This document shows, in pieces, positions 12,960-24,900 of a DNA stretch of 59,472 nucleotides; positions within the stretch are counted from its first letter, which is position 1; the number at the start of each line of letters is the position of its first letter. Where the stretch lies: assembly GCA_000226015.1 (NCBI GenBank), contig JH152969.1, positions 11,937-71,408 of the forward strand, written 5' to 3'. Source of the DNA: Mnemiopsis leidyi (Eukaryota > Ctenophora > Tentaculata > Lobata > Bolinopsidae). A program made the position numbers and the translations under genes. The notes under the pieces are model-generated. The model searched no databases and was not told the origin of the DNA. It saw only the letters and a program-made list of their open reading frames with translations.

Positions 12960-14605
12960 AACTGTCATTGTGGAATCACTTATCGCTAACTTGACAACAC
13001 TCTGCACCATGGGTACATTTAGTTGGGTCGCTTTGATCCACAGTGTTATATCATTAACATTCCATCACCAGTAACCGGTACAACTCGGACTTTTGAAGAT
13101 TGGAGTGAATTAAATAAAGAACACCAAATTAAAAGGCGAAACAAGGTTGCCAAAGGGCAACTAACGAAATAAGGTCATACGATCAGTAGATGACTTAAGC
13201 CTAAGGCAAAATATTCATGTTATGTAATGCGATCTATGACTATAAATTTCAACTCTATTCAATTTGCTAAATCCTTCTGAAAATAAACGGCTGTAAAATA
13301 CTTTAATTTCCTAATAATAATATGCCCTACTCAAACTCAACGTCCGAAAAGGTTAATATTTCGGGTGGAATCCCCGCCAAAAATACTATGCACGTATTAC
13401 ACTACAAAGAAAGTACTCTACACTGTAGTCTAGCTTCTCATTGGTCGAAATTTGTGACCCCTCCCCAAAATATCTTTCTCTAGGCTATTATAAATTTACT
13501 AGAAACATCCGCCAAGATCAATTTTCTATGATAAGACTGATCATATCATATTTCATATTATCAACCGTAATCTGTAAAAGAACAAACATAACATAAAGAC
13601 TAAACCAACCTAACACAAGAATTAAACAAAACGCTCATAGCACAAAGTCTTCATGGAACTGTACGGTATAATTCTCCTAAAGCATTATAATCATGATAAT
13701 AATGAACCTCATTAAATTTTGTGCGACGCTCAAATATTTAGCTTGTACAACACTCAGAAACGTTGAATCCAATTGTATTGTCTTCTCCGACCCAATGAGG
13801 ATTCAGAATATAATTAGTTTTGTCAATGTCAGTATCCGTCAATATGCAGTTCGTCCAAGCAGTATAAGCAATTACTTTACTTAATCTACACTTCGAAAGT
13901 TTAAACTAAAATCAAACAGACTGAATGCAAAGCTATTGTACAAGCAGTTTTTAAAGATAAAACAGAAAATGTAAACAATTTTACGTGTAAACGTTATTAA
14001 TGACCATGCTAGAAGAGAGAAGATAAATCTTATTTAGTCCCTGACTGCGGGATAAAAACCATGCATGATACATGCTATATATAAAGCTATAAAGCTGTAA
14101 TACAACAGTCAAATAGTTGGCTGTTGTGCATCATGAATGTGCGCTTTATGAATAACTGACAACTAAATCGAAAATTCACAGACAGAGTTCGAAAAGACAT
14201 CTTCAAATACCTAAGTTGAACGAGCACTAACAGACCCTCTCTGTGTTCTGAGCTTTAAAGTGTGCCTCAATTTCATCTGGTGTGTGTCTGCGTTTGTCTC
14301 TTGTTTTATCATTACATTTTACTGTAAGCTTGGAGACTGGGCGCTGACTAAGCTAACCTGATCCTCTCATGATTTTATTATTGGAAATGAAGGTGGACCC
14401 TTTGATCTTTGGTGCACGTGAGCAATGCAAATAGGGAATGATCAAGATTGTATTTTGAGTTAGGATATCATTTGGTCCGCTTTCCCGGCTAAACCTTTTG
14501 TATCAGTATAATTAAAAGAATATATATCGATATATCTAACTGCACATTCGCAAATCGCCGTGGGATGCTCAAAAAGCAAAACATAATGTGGAACTAAAAG
14601 TAATA
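12960..14605. other. Spacer, no gene seen
   Basis: AT-rich, with no exon that has both coding character and splice sites. No RNA gene was recognised. Confidence 0.5.
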
Positions 14606-14611
14606 CCTCGG

Positions 14612-14750
14612 GAGCAAGTGTAACTGTAAAGTGAACGTATTTGATCGAGAGGAGCAAGTGTAAAGTGAACGTATTTGTTCGAGAGAAGCAAGTGTAAAGT
14701 GAACGTATTTGATCGAGAGGAGCAAGTGTAAAGTGAACGTATTTGAGAGG
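14612..14750. repeat. 32-34-bp minisatellite, four copies
   Basis: The unit contains GAGCAAGTGTAAAGTGAACG followed by TATTTGATCGAGA. The first copy has a 6-base insertion and the last is shortened after TATTTGAGAG. A short TATAAGTATAACTATAAC run and a (CG)n stretch follow at about 14785-14835. Confidence 0.85.
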
Positions 14751-14839
14751 CAAGGCAAGTACAAGGTATTCATAGCCGTAAAGTAAAACGTATAACTATA
14801 AGTATAAGTATAACTATAACTAAGTCGCGCGCGCGTGTA

Positions 14840-17115
14840 CAAAACCCACAAAACAATGCAATTGTTCCTATGATCCCAGAACTATAAGTATATTGATATA
14901 GCGCTTATTGTAAAGGCTAGGTCCTTAAGTCTTGTGCGTGTAACTGTAAATGTTACATTATCATAAAACTTGTGTACCAACCACAACAAGATGGACTTAA
15001 TCGTGTCTGTCTGCAATCCACATTTTATTTTTATGCAGATAATGATATGAATAGTAATACTGTCACTGATATTCAATAGTGTCAATACAATGTTTTTATG
15101 CAATGTTTTTATCGAACAACTGGTGGAAAAATTTGCGTATTAAAAAAACGAGAGAACAAGTATCATGAAAAATCATGTGAGGACAAGACTTAGATTTGCA
15201 ATATAATATTAATAATACTAAAGAGCACCGTTGCATCGCATTACGAGGGACAAGCCACAAGGGGGAAGGATCGCCTCCATAAAACTGGCTTACATGATGT
15301 GTCACTAGGTCTCGTCCCAAATTATAGGACTAATGAAATGCTATAGAAACAGTTATGGAAGGTTATATGAATGTTAATACTATTAGTATTAGTAAATACT
15401 ATTAGTAAACACTAAGAGTGAGACCACCACAATCGTATTCGTGTCGTTATTTAATTTTAGAGTGACTGTTACCAATACCACCACTGGGAAGAAACAGCAC
15501 CGCTCTCACTAGGCAACAGCAACACGTTAGTTAGGGGTCATATTTAAGGATGATCCCACGAATGACGAAGACAAACATTATTAACTGATGAAGTAGAACT
15601 AGAAGTTAAGTTATGACATTATCAGAGTAAAACTAAAAGTAAAACTAAACTGTGGTCACTGAATCAGGACTAGGAGTAGGGGAACGTATGATGCACAATA
15701 TAATTATCACATTTATGCACATTGTAATTATAATTATGCGATGTTTCTAAATCAAATGAATGGGTGGGTCTCCTAGCTTTCTAAGAGTAAGAGTTGGAGT
15801 ATCAGTAAGAGTAAGACTCAAGACTGAAATTATTGAATGTTGAAGTAAATTGTAAATGTAAAATCACTGACGTGGTCACACACACATCAAAATCAGAACA
15901 AATTTTACGATGAGTTTACTATAAGTATAGCGTGTGTTCTACTTCTACTCACAAATGAAAATTTACCAAAGTTGAACTGTGAGTGTGACACGTGAAGTAG
16001 AATATGGTCACTAAAGTTAAACTTATTTTGTTGGGACACCAGATTGGTGCTTCAAACTCTAAGTCAAAGTCACTCCACACTCCATCGATTTAATTGTTAA
16101 TCTTGATTTTATTTAAAATATTAAATCTAATGGTCTATAGCTTAATTTACAATGATTAAACTTTTACTTTTAGTTATAGCTTTTGCAATGCATGTACGAA
16201 ATCTAAGAATGTCATACTGGCAGAGAAATATAATTAAAACCTAACCTAGAGTAAACAGTAGTTAAAGTTAAACTGATTACGGATTTTAGTTACTGGCTGA
16301 AAATAAAATAAACTTGGAAGTGTGCCTTTATGAACCACCCCTTAAACAAATTGAAATCGTGACTAAAAACAGGAGCACCTAATTAAATGAATTTAAAGAC
16401 TATTCAAGATTACACAGGTGACAGCTAAAAACTGAGTACGTACAACTAGCCCTAATATAGGGATATCCCGCTCAAGAAAATCAAAGTAGAATGATTGTTG
16501 CTAGGAACTGAAAGCATTTTATGAAGCAGCATTACAAGGAACTTGTATAATTGCATGGTATCAGGCAATCTAGCAGGTCATGTCTGACTCTGAAGTACAG
16601 AATATTGGTGCAGAAATAACATCCCTTACATATAATTATTAATTCCAACAATAACCGAAGCGATATAGACTTTCTTAAAATTATTGTATGTATTTATCTA
16701 TTTGCTATTTTATTCTCCATTTAAGGCTGGATAATGGCCAAGCAAAAAAGTGTATTCAATATTCCCAGTGGCGGTACCGAATATATAAAGATTCTGCGAC
16801 TTACTACTCAGTTACTCAGTATTGTTGGTTTTGAGTACGCAGTGTCAAGGAAGAATTCACACAATTGCAGTCACTAGCTGAAAGTTACATAGTCGTCAAG
16901 TTACAAAGTTACTTAGTTGCTAAGTTACAATTGCTAAGACACAGTTACGTCAAAGTTACAATTGCTAAGATACAGTTACGTAAAAGTTACATAATTGCAG
17001 ACCTTTATGCTCACCAATTAGAGTTCTAGCAAAGCAGCTTGAGTTACTTGGTTTACACCAACCAGCGTTTGTCTTGATAATGTTACTGTTAACAAAGTTT
17101 ATTAACGTTCTCTTC
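14840..17115. other. Spacer, no gene seen
   Basis: Low-complexity AT-rich DNA with many short AGTAAAACTAAA-like and GTTACAAAGTTAC-like strings (the latter at about 16880-16985). No coding exon is supported. Confidence 0.5.
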
Positions 17116-17119
17116 CTAT

Positions 17120-17495
17120 AATCATATCCATAGCTACCCACTACTGCAACAATAGCATTAGCAATCAACTTCCTACTGTAACAATGACCATAGCAACCCA
17201 CTACTAGTACTGTTAAACTGTAGCATCTTAATACTGTAACCATAGCAAACCAGTACTGAAACCATAGCAACCAACAACTGTAACCATATCCATAGCCACC
17301 CACTTCCGTAACCGAAGATACCCACTACTATATAACCATGTCCACACTCCACACCCATAGCAACCCGCAACTGTAACCATACTCAATAACAACCAACTAC
17401 TGTACATGTAACCATAGCAACCACTACTTTAACCATGGCAACTCAATAGTGTTTCCATAGCAACCATGACAACCAACTACTGTAACCATGGCGAC
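17120..17495. repeat. Degenerate repeat array rich in RFX X-box-like palindromes
   Basis: An irregular array built around (G)TAACCATAGCAACC and ACTACT blocks. The string at 17408-17421 (GTAACCATAGCAAC) fits the RFX X-box consensus GTNRCC-N2-RGYAAC. Close variants lie at about 17236, 17258, 17429, 17451 and 17482. The array does not encode a protein. Whether any copy binds a factor is unknown; these may be a mobile or satellite repeat that happens to carry the motif. Confidence 0.65.
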
Positions 17496-17499
17496 ACTT

Positions 17500-18750
17500 T
17501 AATTGCGTTAAAACTGATATTGATAACTTGAGAAGTGTTAATATTTTCCACACGTGAAAACAGAAAACTGAACTTTGCAGAAAATGATCTCACGAGGTTC
17601 ATACAATTTAAACAAATTTTACTCAACTTACCACACAACAAACACGTAGAGCAACCTCCACAAACTTGGTATACATCTCAAATACAAGACATTAAAATAT
17701 GCGAATATAATCCAATGTCCAAGTGAAAATGTAGGGAACACAACATGTACAAAGGAAACCCTCAGTCTGAATGACTACATAGTATGTTATTATCCGCTGT
17801 AACCACCACTAAATACAAGTACATTACATGTTACTCTTAGTAAGTGCCCAGTGAGAGTCCAGAAATGAGAATTTGTCAATTTAAGTGTAACTCTTGGTTA
17901 TGATGGAAATAGCAAGACAGTAGGCACCAAGTCCTGACATCATCTTCATCAGTTAGTGTTACTGTTACTTCAATTTTTTTATGCAATCAGTATCAACAAC
18001 ATATCCCACCCCTCCCAAGTACCATCTAATTCTGCGAGATTCAATCCTTTTCATGCAGTTTCTGATTTACGGTCCAAGCTTTGTCTCCTCCACATACAGC
18101 ACGTGTTTGTTCAGGATTATGCTTCTCAGCTAGGACCTTAGTCTGTCAATTTTTCGAATTTCTATCTTATGAACGGTCAAAACTTCAACTCGTAGGTACT
18201 CGGTGTCTTCACGGTTAGTATATCAAATTTTAGATTTGACCTGATTTGATCAATTGACAGGATCAAGTAACTATTGCAGTTTTTAGATTCCTCGAAGCTG
18301 TAATTAGCCAAAGTTTGTGAATTTAACAAAATCAAACAAGTAAGGTTAAAATACTAAATAAGTGAACGGTAAATACAATAATATGCACGTAAATAAAATA
18401 TAACGGAATAGCATTATATATAGTCGAATGAATATTGGTATCCGTAATTCATCATAACAATGCAGCGACAATAAAAGACCTCACACAAAGTTGTATCACC
18501 CGCAGTGCAAGTAAAACCGAGAGAAACGCGTATAAAAGAAACGCTAATAACTCGGCCGAGAGAATGCCAGAAATGTCTCCTACCCAGTGTAAGGGATACA
18601 TCATTACATATTATGTGTACGGGCGCATGTAGATTTACACCTTTCACGAAAGTGACATTCCCACCTTTCACTGAATATTGCAATATCTGGCCCGAAAATT
18701 GAAACAGTTTGTCTAATGAGAACGGAGAACGGTGAGGGAGGATATTTTTG
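17500..18750. other. Spacer, no gene seen
   Basis: Only short ORFs without family features. No splice-consistent exon was found. Confidence 0.5.
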
Positions 18751-18752
18751 TG

Positions 18753-19043
18753 ACTTTCAACAGTTTAATGACAGTTAGCTGTTCACTTTCAACAGTTTAG
18801 TGACAGTTAGCTGTTCACTTTCAACAGTTTAGTGACAGTTAGCTGTTCACTTTCAACAGTTTAGTGACAGTTAGCTGTTCACTTTCAACAGTTTAGTGAC
18901 AGTTAGCTGTTCACTTTCAACAGTTCAGTGACAGTTAGCTGTTCACTTTCAACAGTATAGTTAGTGACAGTTAGCTGTTCACTTTCAACAGTTTAGTGAC
19001 AGTTAGCTGTTCACTTTCAACAGTTTAGTGACAGTTAGCTGTT
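18753..19043. repeat. 32-bp minisatellite, nine copies
   Basis: The unit reads ACTTTCAACAGTTTAGTGAC then AGTTAGCTGTTC. Copies are nearly identical; the first has TTTAATGAC, the sixth TTCAGTGAC, and the seventh has a 4-base TATAG-type insertion. Each unit holds the short imperfect inverted strings CAACAGTTTAGTGACAG and CTGTTC. High identity implies recent expansion. Confidence 0.95.
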
Positions 19044-19045
19044 TA

Positions 19046-21384
19046 CGAGTGTGGACTAAAAAGGCGTTATTGGTTATGCAGGTGACATTTCGAGTTAGAG
19101 CGCATTACGGTCTATGTGACTGAGCCACCGCGGTAGCTCGTTTTAACGAATTTTGTAAACTTTCCGTTGAAGAACAGCAAAAAGTCGTTTCTACATCATT
19201 GAGGACTAAGAAAAATGAAATGAAGTTAAAATCCAACACTCTCCATGTCTCATTGAATAAGAAGTGTTTAAAGCGCAGTCAAGGACAGAATGAATGCCGT
19301 GTGTATTTTCTCTATATCTACCTCAGTAGCTTTACGAATTTGCAGTATTTTGACCTTAAAAGGACCATGTTTTATGTTCTGTGATTAAGTCAGTGACCAT
19401 GGAAATGAAAAACAATGCACATGCAATTTTGCCGCCAAAATTTTAATTATATCCATGTCCGTAAGTGCAGATACAGCTTTTGCAAATTTGGTTAACAATA
19501 GAAATTTGTTACAGTAGCGATGCTTGGTCAGGCTATGGAACATTTCTTAACCTACCACGACCAGAATTAAAAAACTTTCGCTGTCACTTATACGAAGCTG
19601 AAACTTAGTTAATGCTTGGACATGAGAATAATTAACCATCTTATTTTACCTACATTAAGCGGTTCTTGTTATGCCGAGAAAAATAATTATAGCAGCAAAG
19701 TTTCACACACACCCAAAATACATTAGCGGAGGAGGAGCAAAGAAAAGGTCCTCAGAAAATTCATTAAAGTTCCTGCCTATACAGTTCCTGCCTATAAAGA
19801 AAATTACACGTAAATCTAAATAAATCTTTGATAGGAAATATGCGTGAGTAACGAACTACTCCAACATTAAATACATTAATGCTGTATGCCAACACGTACG
19901 TAAACTTGAAAGTCCTCATATCGATCGAGTGCAACCTTAAAAGTTACCCGCTATTAAATTACAAATTTTAACTCAAGTACTAAATCACGTGACAGTCGCG
20001 AGGTAGACCACGTGACCAGATCCATAACGAGAGCAGGTTCTGGTATAACAAGTCCTACTGCTCAACTAAAATTGAAAGTGAAAATGTTCATTCATACAAG
20101 GTTAACCTTCGCAGCAAAATTTAAGTAGATCTCAATATCTCCGGCAGCTATTTTTCAAATATCTCAATTTGTGTGTGCATTATTTGTCATTTTCTCTAAC
20201 ATACCCACACACACACCTCTACAAACCAATAAATATTTTATTTTGCTATAAAAACAATAGAAATATAATAATTTTTACATTATGAACTGGACAATTAACT
20301 AACGGTAAAAGATTTAAAAGGATGGCCAACAGTGCTAAAATGATGACGGTAGACTAGAAAATTTTATCAATTGAAAAGCCCATGTTGAATTGGAAACAAT
20401 CCCGTTTAAGCCTTGCTTTTCCTTTAAGCTAAAATCAATTAATTGTAGATAATCCATTATCAAAATTCAAATCATTAATTTTTGAATCTGGCCCGCCATC
20501 TTGGAGTATTTAAATTTTCTATAGCATGAGCAACCATTATTTTGAAAACGTGCGATGTTGTCGAAAATCTCAACAATAGGTAAATTTCGGAATTCTGATA
20601 GACTCTTTATAAATTTAAAATTTAGAAAAACTAATTACACCAGTCAGAGAGCTGGAGAATCTAGAGAAATAACGAGTACCTGCGCAATTTAATTAAATCA
20701 TATCATCAAAAATAAAAAGATCAATCAAATTTCCGTAATATGAAGAAATATAAATTACAGTTCCAGCACCAAGGATCCAAGTTTAACTTAGCCGTTTTGG
20801 AATTTGAAGTATGCTGTATGAGGATAATATAAGGACAGCGCGAAATACCTAGTAATCTTTGACCAGCCACAAAACAATAACTTCTTGGCAAACAGACTAT
20901 GTCACTCAAAAATACAAACCGGAGCACAAGATCGTAAAACTGCATGATATCGTTATCGGCGCTACTGTTGTAATTGAATACTGCGAATTACGATCTTACA
21001 AATGAGGTAAAAATGCAGTCTTTTTATAATTTTGTCCATCTAACCACAATATCACATACAGCTATTAACAAAATACATTTTATCTCTCCTAATTTAGCCA
21101 CCCGATTTCCTAATTCATAGCGCCGCATATGCCACCGATTGTACAAATGATCTAAGAACATGGTTCCTTAAAGACTGAAATATCCAGCAGTTCATGAATC
21201 CCGGTGGGAAAACGATAAAATATAGAGTTTGAGCGCTGTGAACTTTTCGTAATCGTTGGGTGAGAATTGTAAGAAAATACAAGTTTCAGCGCTGTTCATC
21301 TGTCGGACATCATGAGAAAATGATAAGCACAGCCGAGGTGCTCCTTTCTTAAGATAACAATTGTCAACAAGAGAGAGGTGAGCC
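19046..21384. other. Spacer downstream of a minus-strand gene, no exon seen
   Basis: No coding exon is supported on either strand. The right end should contain the 3' UTR of the minus-strand gene whose stop codon is at 21385-21387. Confidence 0.5.
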
Positions 21385-21911
21385 CTAACAGACTGTCTCG
21401 ACAGCCAGGATCAGCTCCTCCAACCCGTAGATGGTGAACTCAGCCTCTTGACTCTCGCTCACTTCACGGTTCCGCGTGATGAAGACGTAGTTCTGTGGAG
21501 CATTGGGTAACGTCCTTGTCAGGATGCGCGCGTCAGCTAGCGTCGTGTGTGGGAACGCCTGCGGAGGTAGTTGAAGGTGAGGTGGGGACGGAGGATATTT
21601 GGTCTTTCAGGAAAGTATCTTATGCGGGATGGTGTCGCAAATTTGTTTTGATTGTCTAATAAAAACCACGTAAATCGAGTAAATATTGCGAAACTCTCTT
21701 ACGTGTCGAAACAAATTTGCCAAACCTCGCCACGGACCACGAATACAGTTTTCTTTTATGAGAACTGCCTTTATCTACGTGGGTTGACTCCCTTAATCTT
21801 AGAAGTTGTTGATGGCAACAAAATTTAAATTCTATCTTAAAGGTAACTCACCCTGATTGCCCCAAGATTAGATTTCGATCCGTCACTGTGCTGCATCGTT
21901 ATTGTTACTGT
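21385..21911 (-). CDS. C-terminal two exons of an unrecognised gene (partial)
   Basis: Two minus-strand exons with good splice sites and matching phase 0. Exon A, 21911-21852, follows a TTTCAG acceptor and ends at AGG/GTGAGT; an alternative acceptor lies 4 bases further on. Exon B, 21558-21385, follows a CCGCAG acceptor and ends in TAG. The joined segment is 77 residues, with TTLADARILTRTLPNAPQ and YVFITRNREV in the middle and an acidic, hydrophobic end. GC content and codon choice are higher than in the flanking spacer, supporting real coding sequence. Upstream exons must lie at higher coordinates, but I could not identify them. I do not recognise the family: there is no transmembrane segment or catalytic signature in this piece. 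Confidence 0.65.
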
Positions 21912-24900
21912 CTGAAATTGTCAGTACGTCAGTTTTAAGTTGGGACCATATACTGATCAAAAGAAGAGAATTCAAGCAATAGCTTAGAAAATAGAAGAAG
22001 ATCACTCATCTAGTGAATATCATATTGGAGATGCTTATGTTGGTGAAGATGAATTTATCCATTTTCTCAATTGTTTTGGAAACACAATCCGTGTCGAAAT
22101 TTTTCTCGCAGTTTATAAAATAGAAAGATAGCGCCAAATTTTAACTCTAATCGAAAGTAATCTAGTGGAGTTTTTAATATTTTATAAGATCCATTAGTTA
22201 CCCTAAGGCCTGTTCGCGGAAGCTTCTTGCGTTTTATCATACCATAGTTTATATTATCATAGTTAGTGGTTCCAAAGCTCGGCATTAACGTGAAGCTACC
22301 TACAAGATAATGGATTTATGTCAAATTAAAATTTGGGTGCTGAGTATAGTATGATGCAAACCCTGACACATAGCTAGCATCAACTACTTAAGCATGAACA
22401 AACTCATAGAAAGTTCCTGCACATACTTTACCCGTCCTGGAACACAGCTGTATAGGGAGGAGTGTTGACTGTGAAGTGTAGATAACAGTACTGCACATTT
22501 ATATACATGGGAGGTGCTAACGGAATGTTCTAGTTGTGTGCAGAGTCCTAAGTTTGTTCCAGAAACTTCGAGCAAGAACCAATTCCTCCATCACGAGACT
22601 CACTTTAGAGATACTTGTCTGGATCACGTGACTCATATATAACTTTCGGCCAGAAGATGAAAGAAGATGACAGAAGATGACAGGTGTTATACCAATATTG
22701 GAATATCGCGGGACAGTGTCTAATTTGTAATAATGATGATGCTTACATTTCATACCTGACAGTCCTGTTCATAACAAAGATTTTGAGGTCCATCACGTGA
22801 CTTACTTTAGGGATACTAGTCTGGATCATCATGATAGAGATATATCTGGAAAATGTTATCTGGAGCTCTGGCTGGGGTATCTGGTGCTGCTGTTACTGTT
22901 GGGGAGGTATCTGGTGCTGCTCTTACTGTTGGGGCTGAAGGCTGGATAAGCCCAGGACTTGACGAAACGTACGTTCCTACAGCACGGAGAAGTTAACGTA
23001 TCTAGTGCGTAACATTTCTAATACGTTTTGTATAATGTAACATGTCTTTTTGTAACTAATGTCGGGTGAAATGGGCTGGTTCAATACTGTATACTGACTG
23101 CGTAACATTAAACATGTACAAACAGACTGACAAACAAAACAACACGCAATAGTACCCAGTTAGAACGTAGTTAGATTTATTCAATTACTTAACTAGTTGT
23201 TGAAAAACCAAGCAAAAGTAAGCGAGAATGATACCGCACAAAACCAATTATCTTTCTATTAACTAACTCGTTAGAGCCGATTAGGACGTTACGTCAGGTT
23301 AACACAAAATCGCAAAACAAACGGTTAACTAAGGGCACGACTTAAAACGTAGAATCAGGAAAGAAACAGGAGTAACACAACATGTGGAAGTAGTAGTCAG
23401 GAATGTAGGAGAGTAAAGCAGAATGTAGGAGAGTAAAGCAGAATGTAGGAGAGTATGGTGACAGTATAATCCGACCATTATAAGACAGTCGACCCAATCG
23501 CGCCCACATCATGTGTAGAGGTTTTCCTGACATCACAGTCAGCGTTACATCAAACCGGTTAGTGACTGGTGACTTCACTACCACCCGCACATGGATAATA
23601 CACACAATTGCACAGAGTAATGTTAATGGCAGTTGACGTGCTCTATTTTTGTCAGCATGTGAATTAGCGGCTCATAAAGTTCTTGTTAAATGATCTTACA
23701 AGGACTTTTATGGTCTGTACAGTGTACACTAATGGACCACAGACCACTCAGTGTGGTCTGGAAAGGCGTTATGCTAATCATTGTGACATGAATATTATGT
23801 AATATCAAGCCCTCAAAATATACGAGCTGCATCATAACACGGATATAACGCGAAGAAACGGATAGAATTTCCAAAACCGGATGTAATGACGAGACTTTCT
23901 CACTTCAGTACCGGTACTGCTTCCTCGGGACGTGTTAAATCAAAGTTTTAAACAGAAGAAGAACGATACACCCGCACAACTTACATGGAATAAGAACAGA
24001 ACATGTAGACTGTACACTTGTACATTTAATCACGGCGAACAGAGTGTAGAACGATAAAATTCTGATGAAAAGTATTACATTTACAAGTACAACGTCCTAC
24101 ATATCATGCAGAACAGGCTACACTAGATTAATGTAGACACGATACAGAAGTTCTTCAAAAACATATGTTGTGTGTAAACCGATAAGAGTTACTGGCAAGG
24201 TCTATTGCTCCTTCACCTAACACATTACTCCTTCATAAAACACTTTACGGATAATGGAAAAGACAGCCGTAAATGCACTACAACGTCAGACATACTGCAC
24301 TGGTCGCTATATTATACTACTGTCCTCAATAATTCACTGTATCTCTTATATCGGTATCCTAAAGCTCTCACTAGCAACTGCTAAGTCATCAATTTCACAT
24401 TCGCTTGGAGCAATTATTTCACATTCGATGGTCAAGCTTTGACCACAAATTTCTAGAGTTGATTTTAAATGGCTATGTTCTTTAGGAAGACCCAAAATGC
24501 AGCATATTATAACTTGTCCAAGTTTCAAACACATCATTTTAAGCGCTCTGTTTAAAGTCAAACTGATCGAATTATGAGAAATTCTACTGACAGCAGGAAT
24601 ATGTTCGAGTTAACACTTCAGGAAAAACTCTGAGCTGGTTCTATAATCAGACTTCTGCGATCTAAGGAATTCATATTTTAGTTAAAACTGGGATTTCATG
24701 GTAACAATTCAGTAAATCGTGCAAGATATGAAACTAAAGCGATGGGTATTGTTGATGTTGCCTATACTTGAAAAATACTACGGTCGAGAAACAAAAGTTT
24801 ATAATGGAAAAGTTTTTGATTTATTTCGGAGGGACATGTCACATGACGATAAATGCAAGTATATCATGCAATCGTTACTCGGCGTGAAAGCGAATACAGA

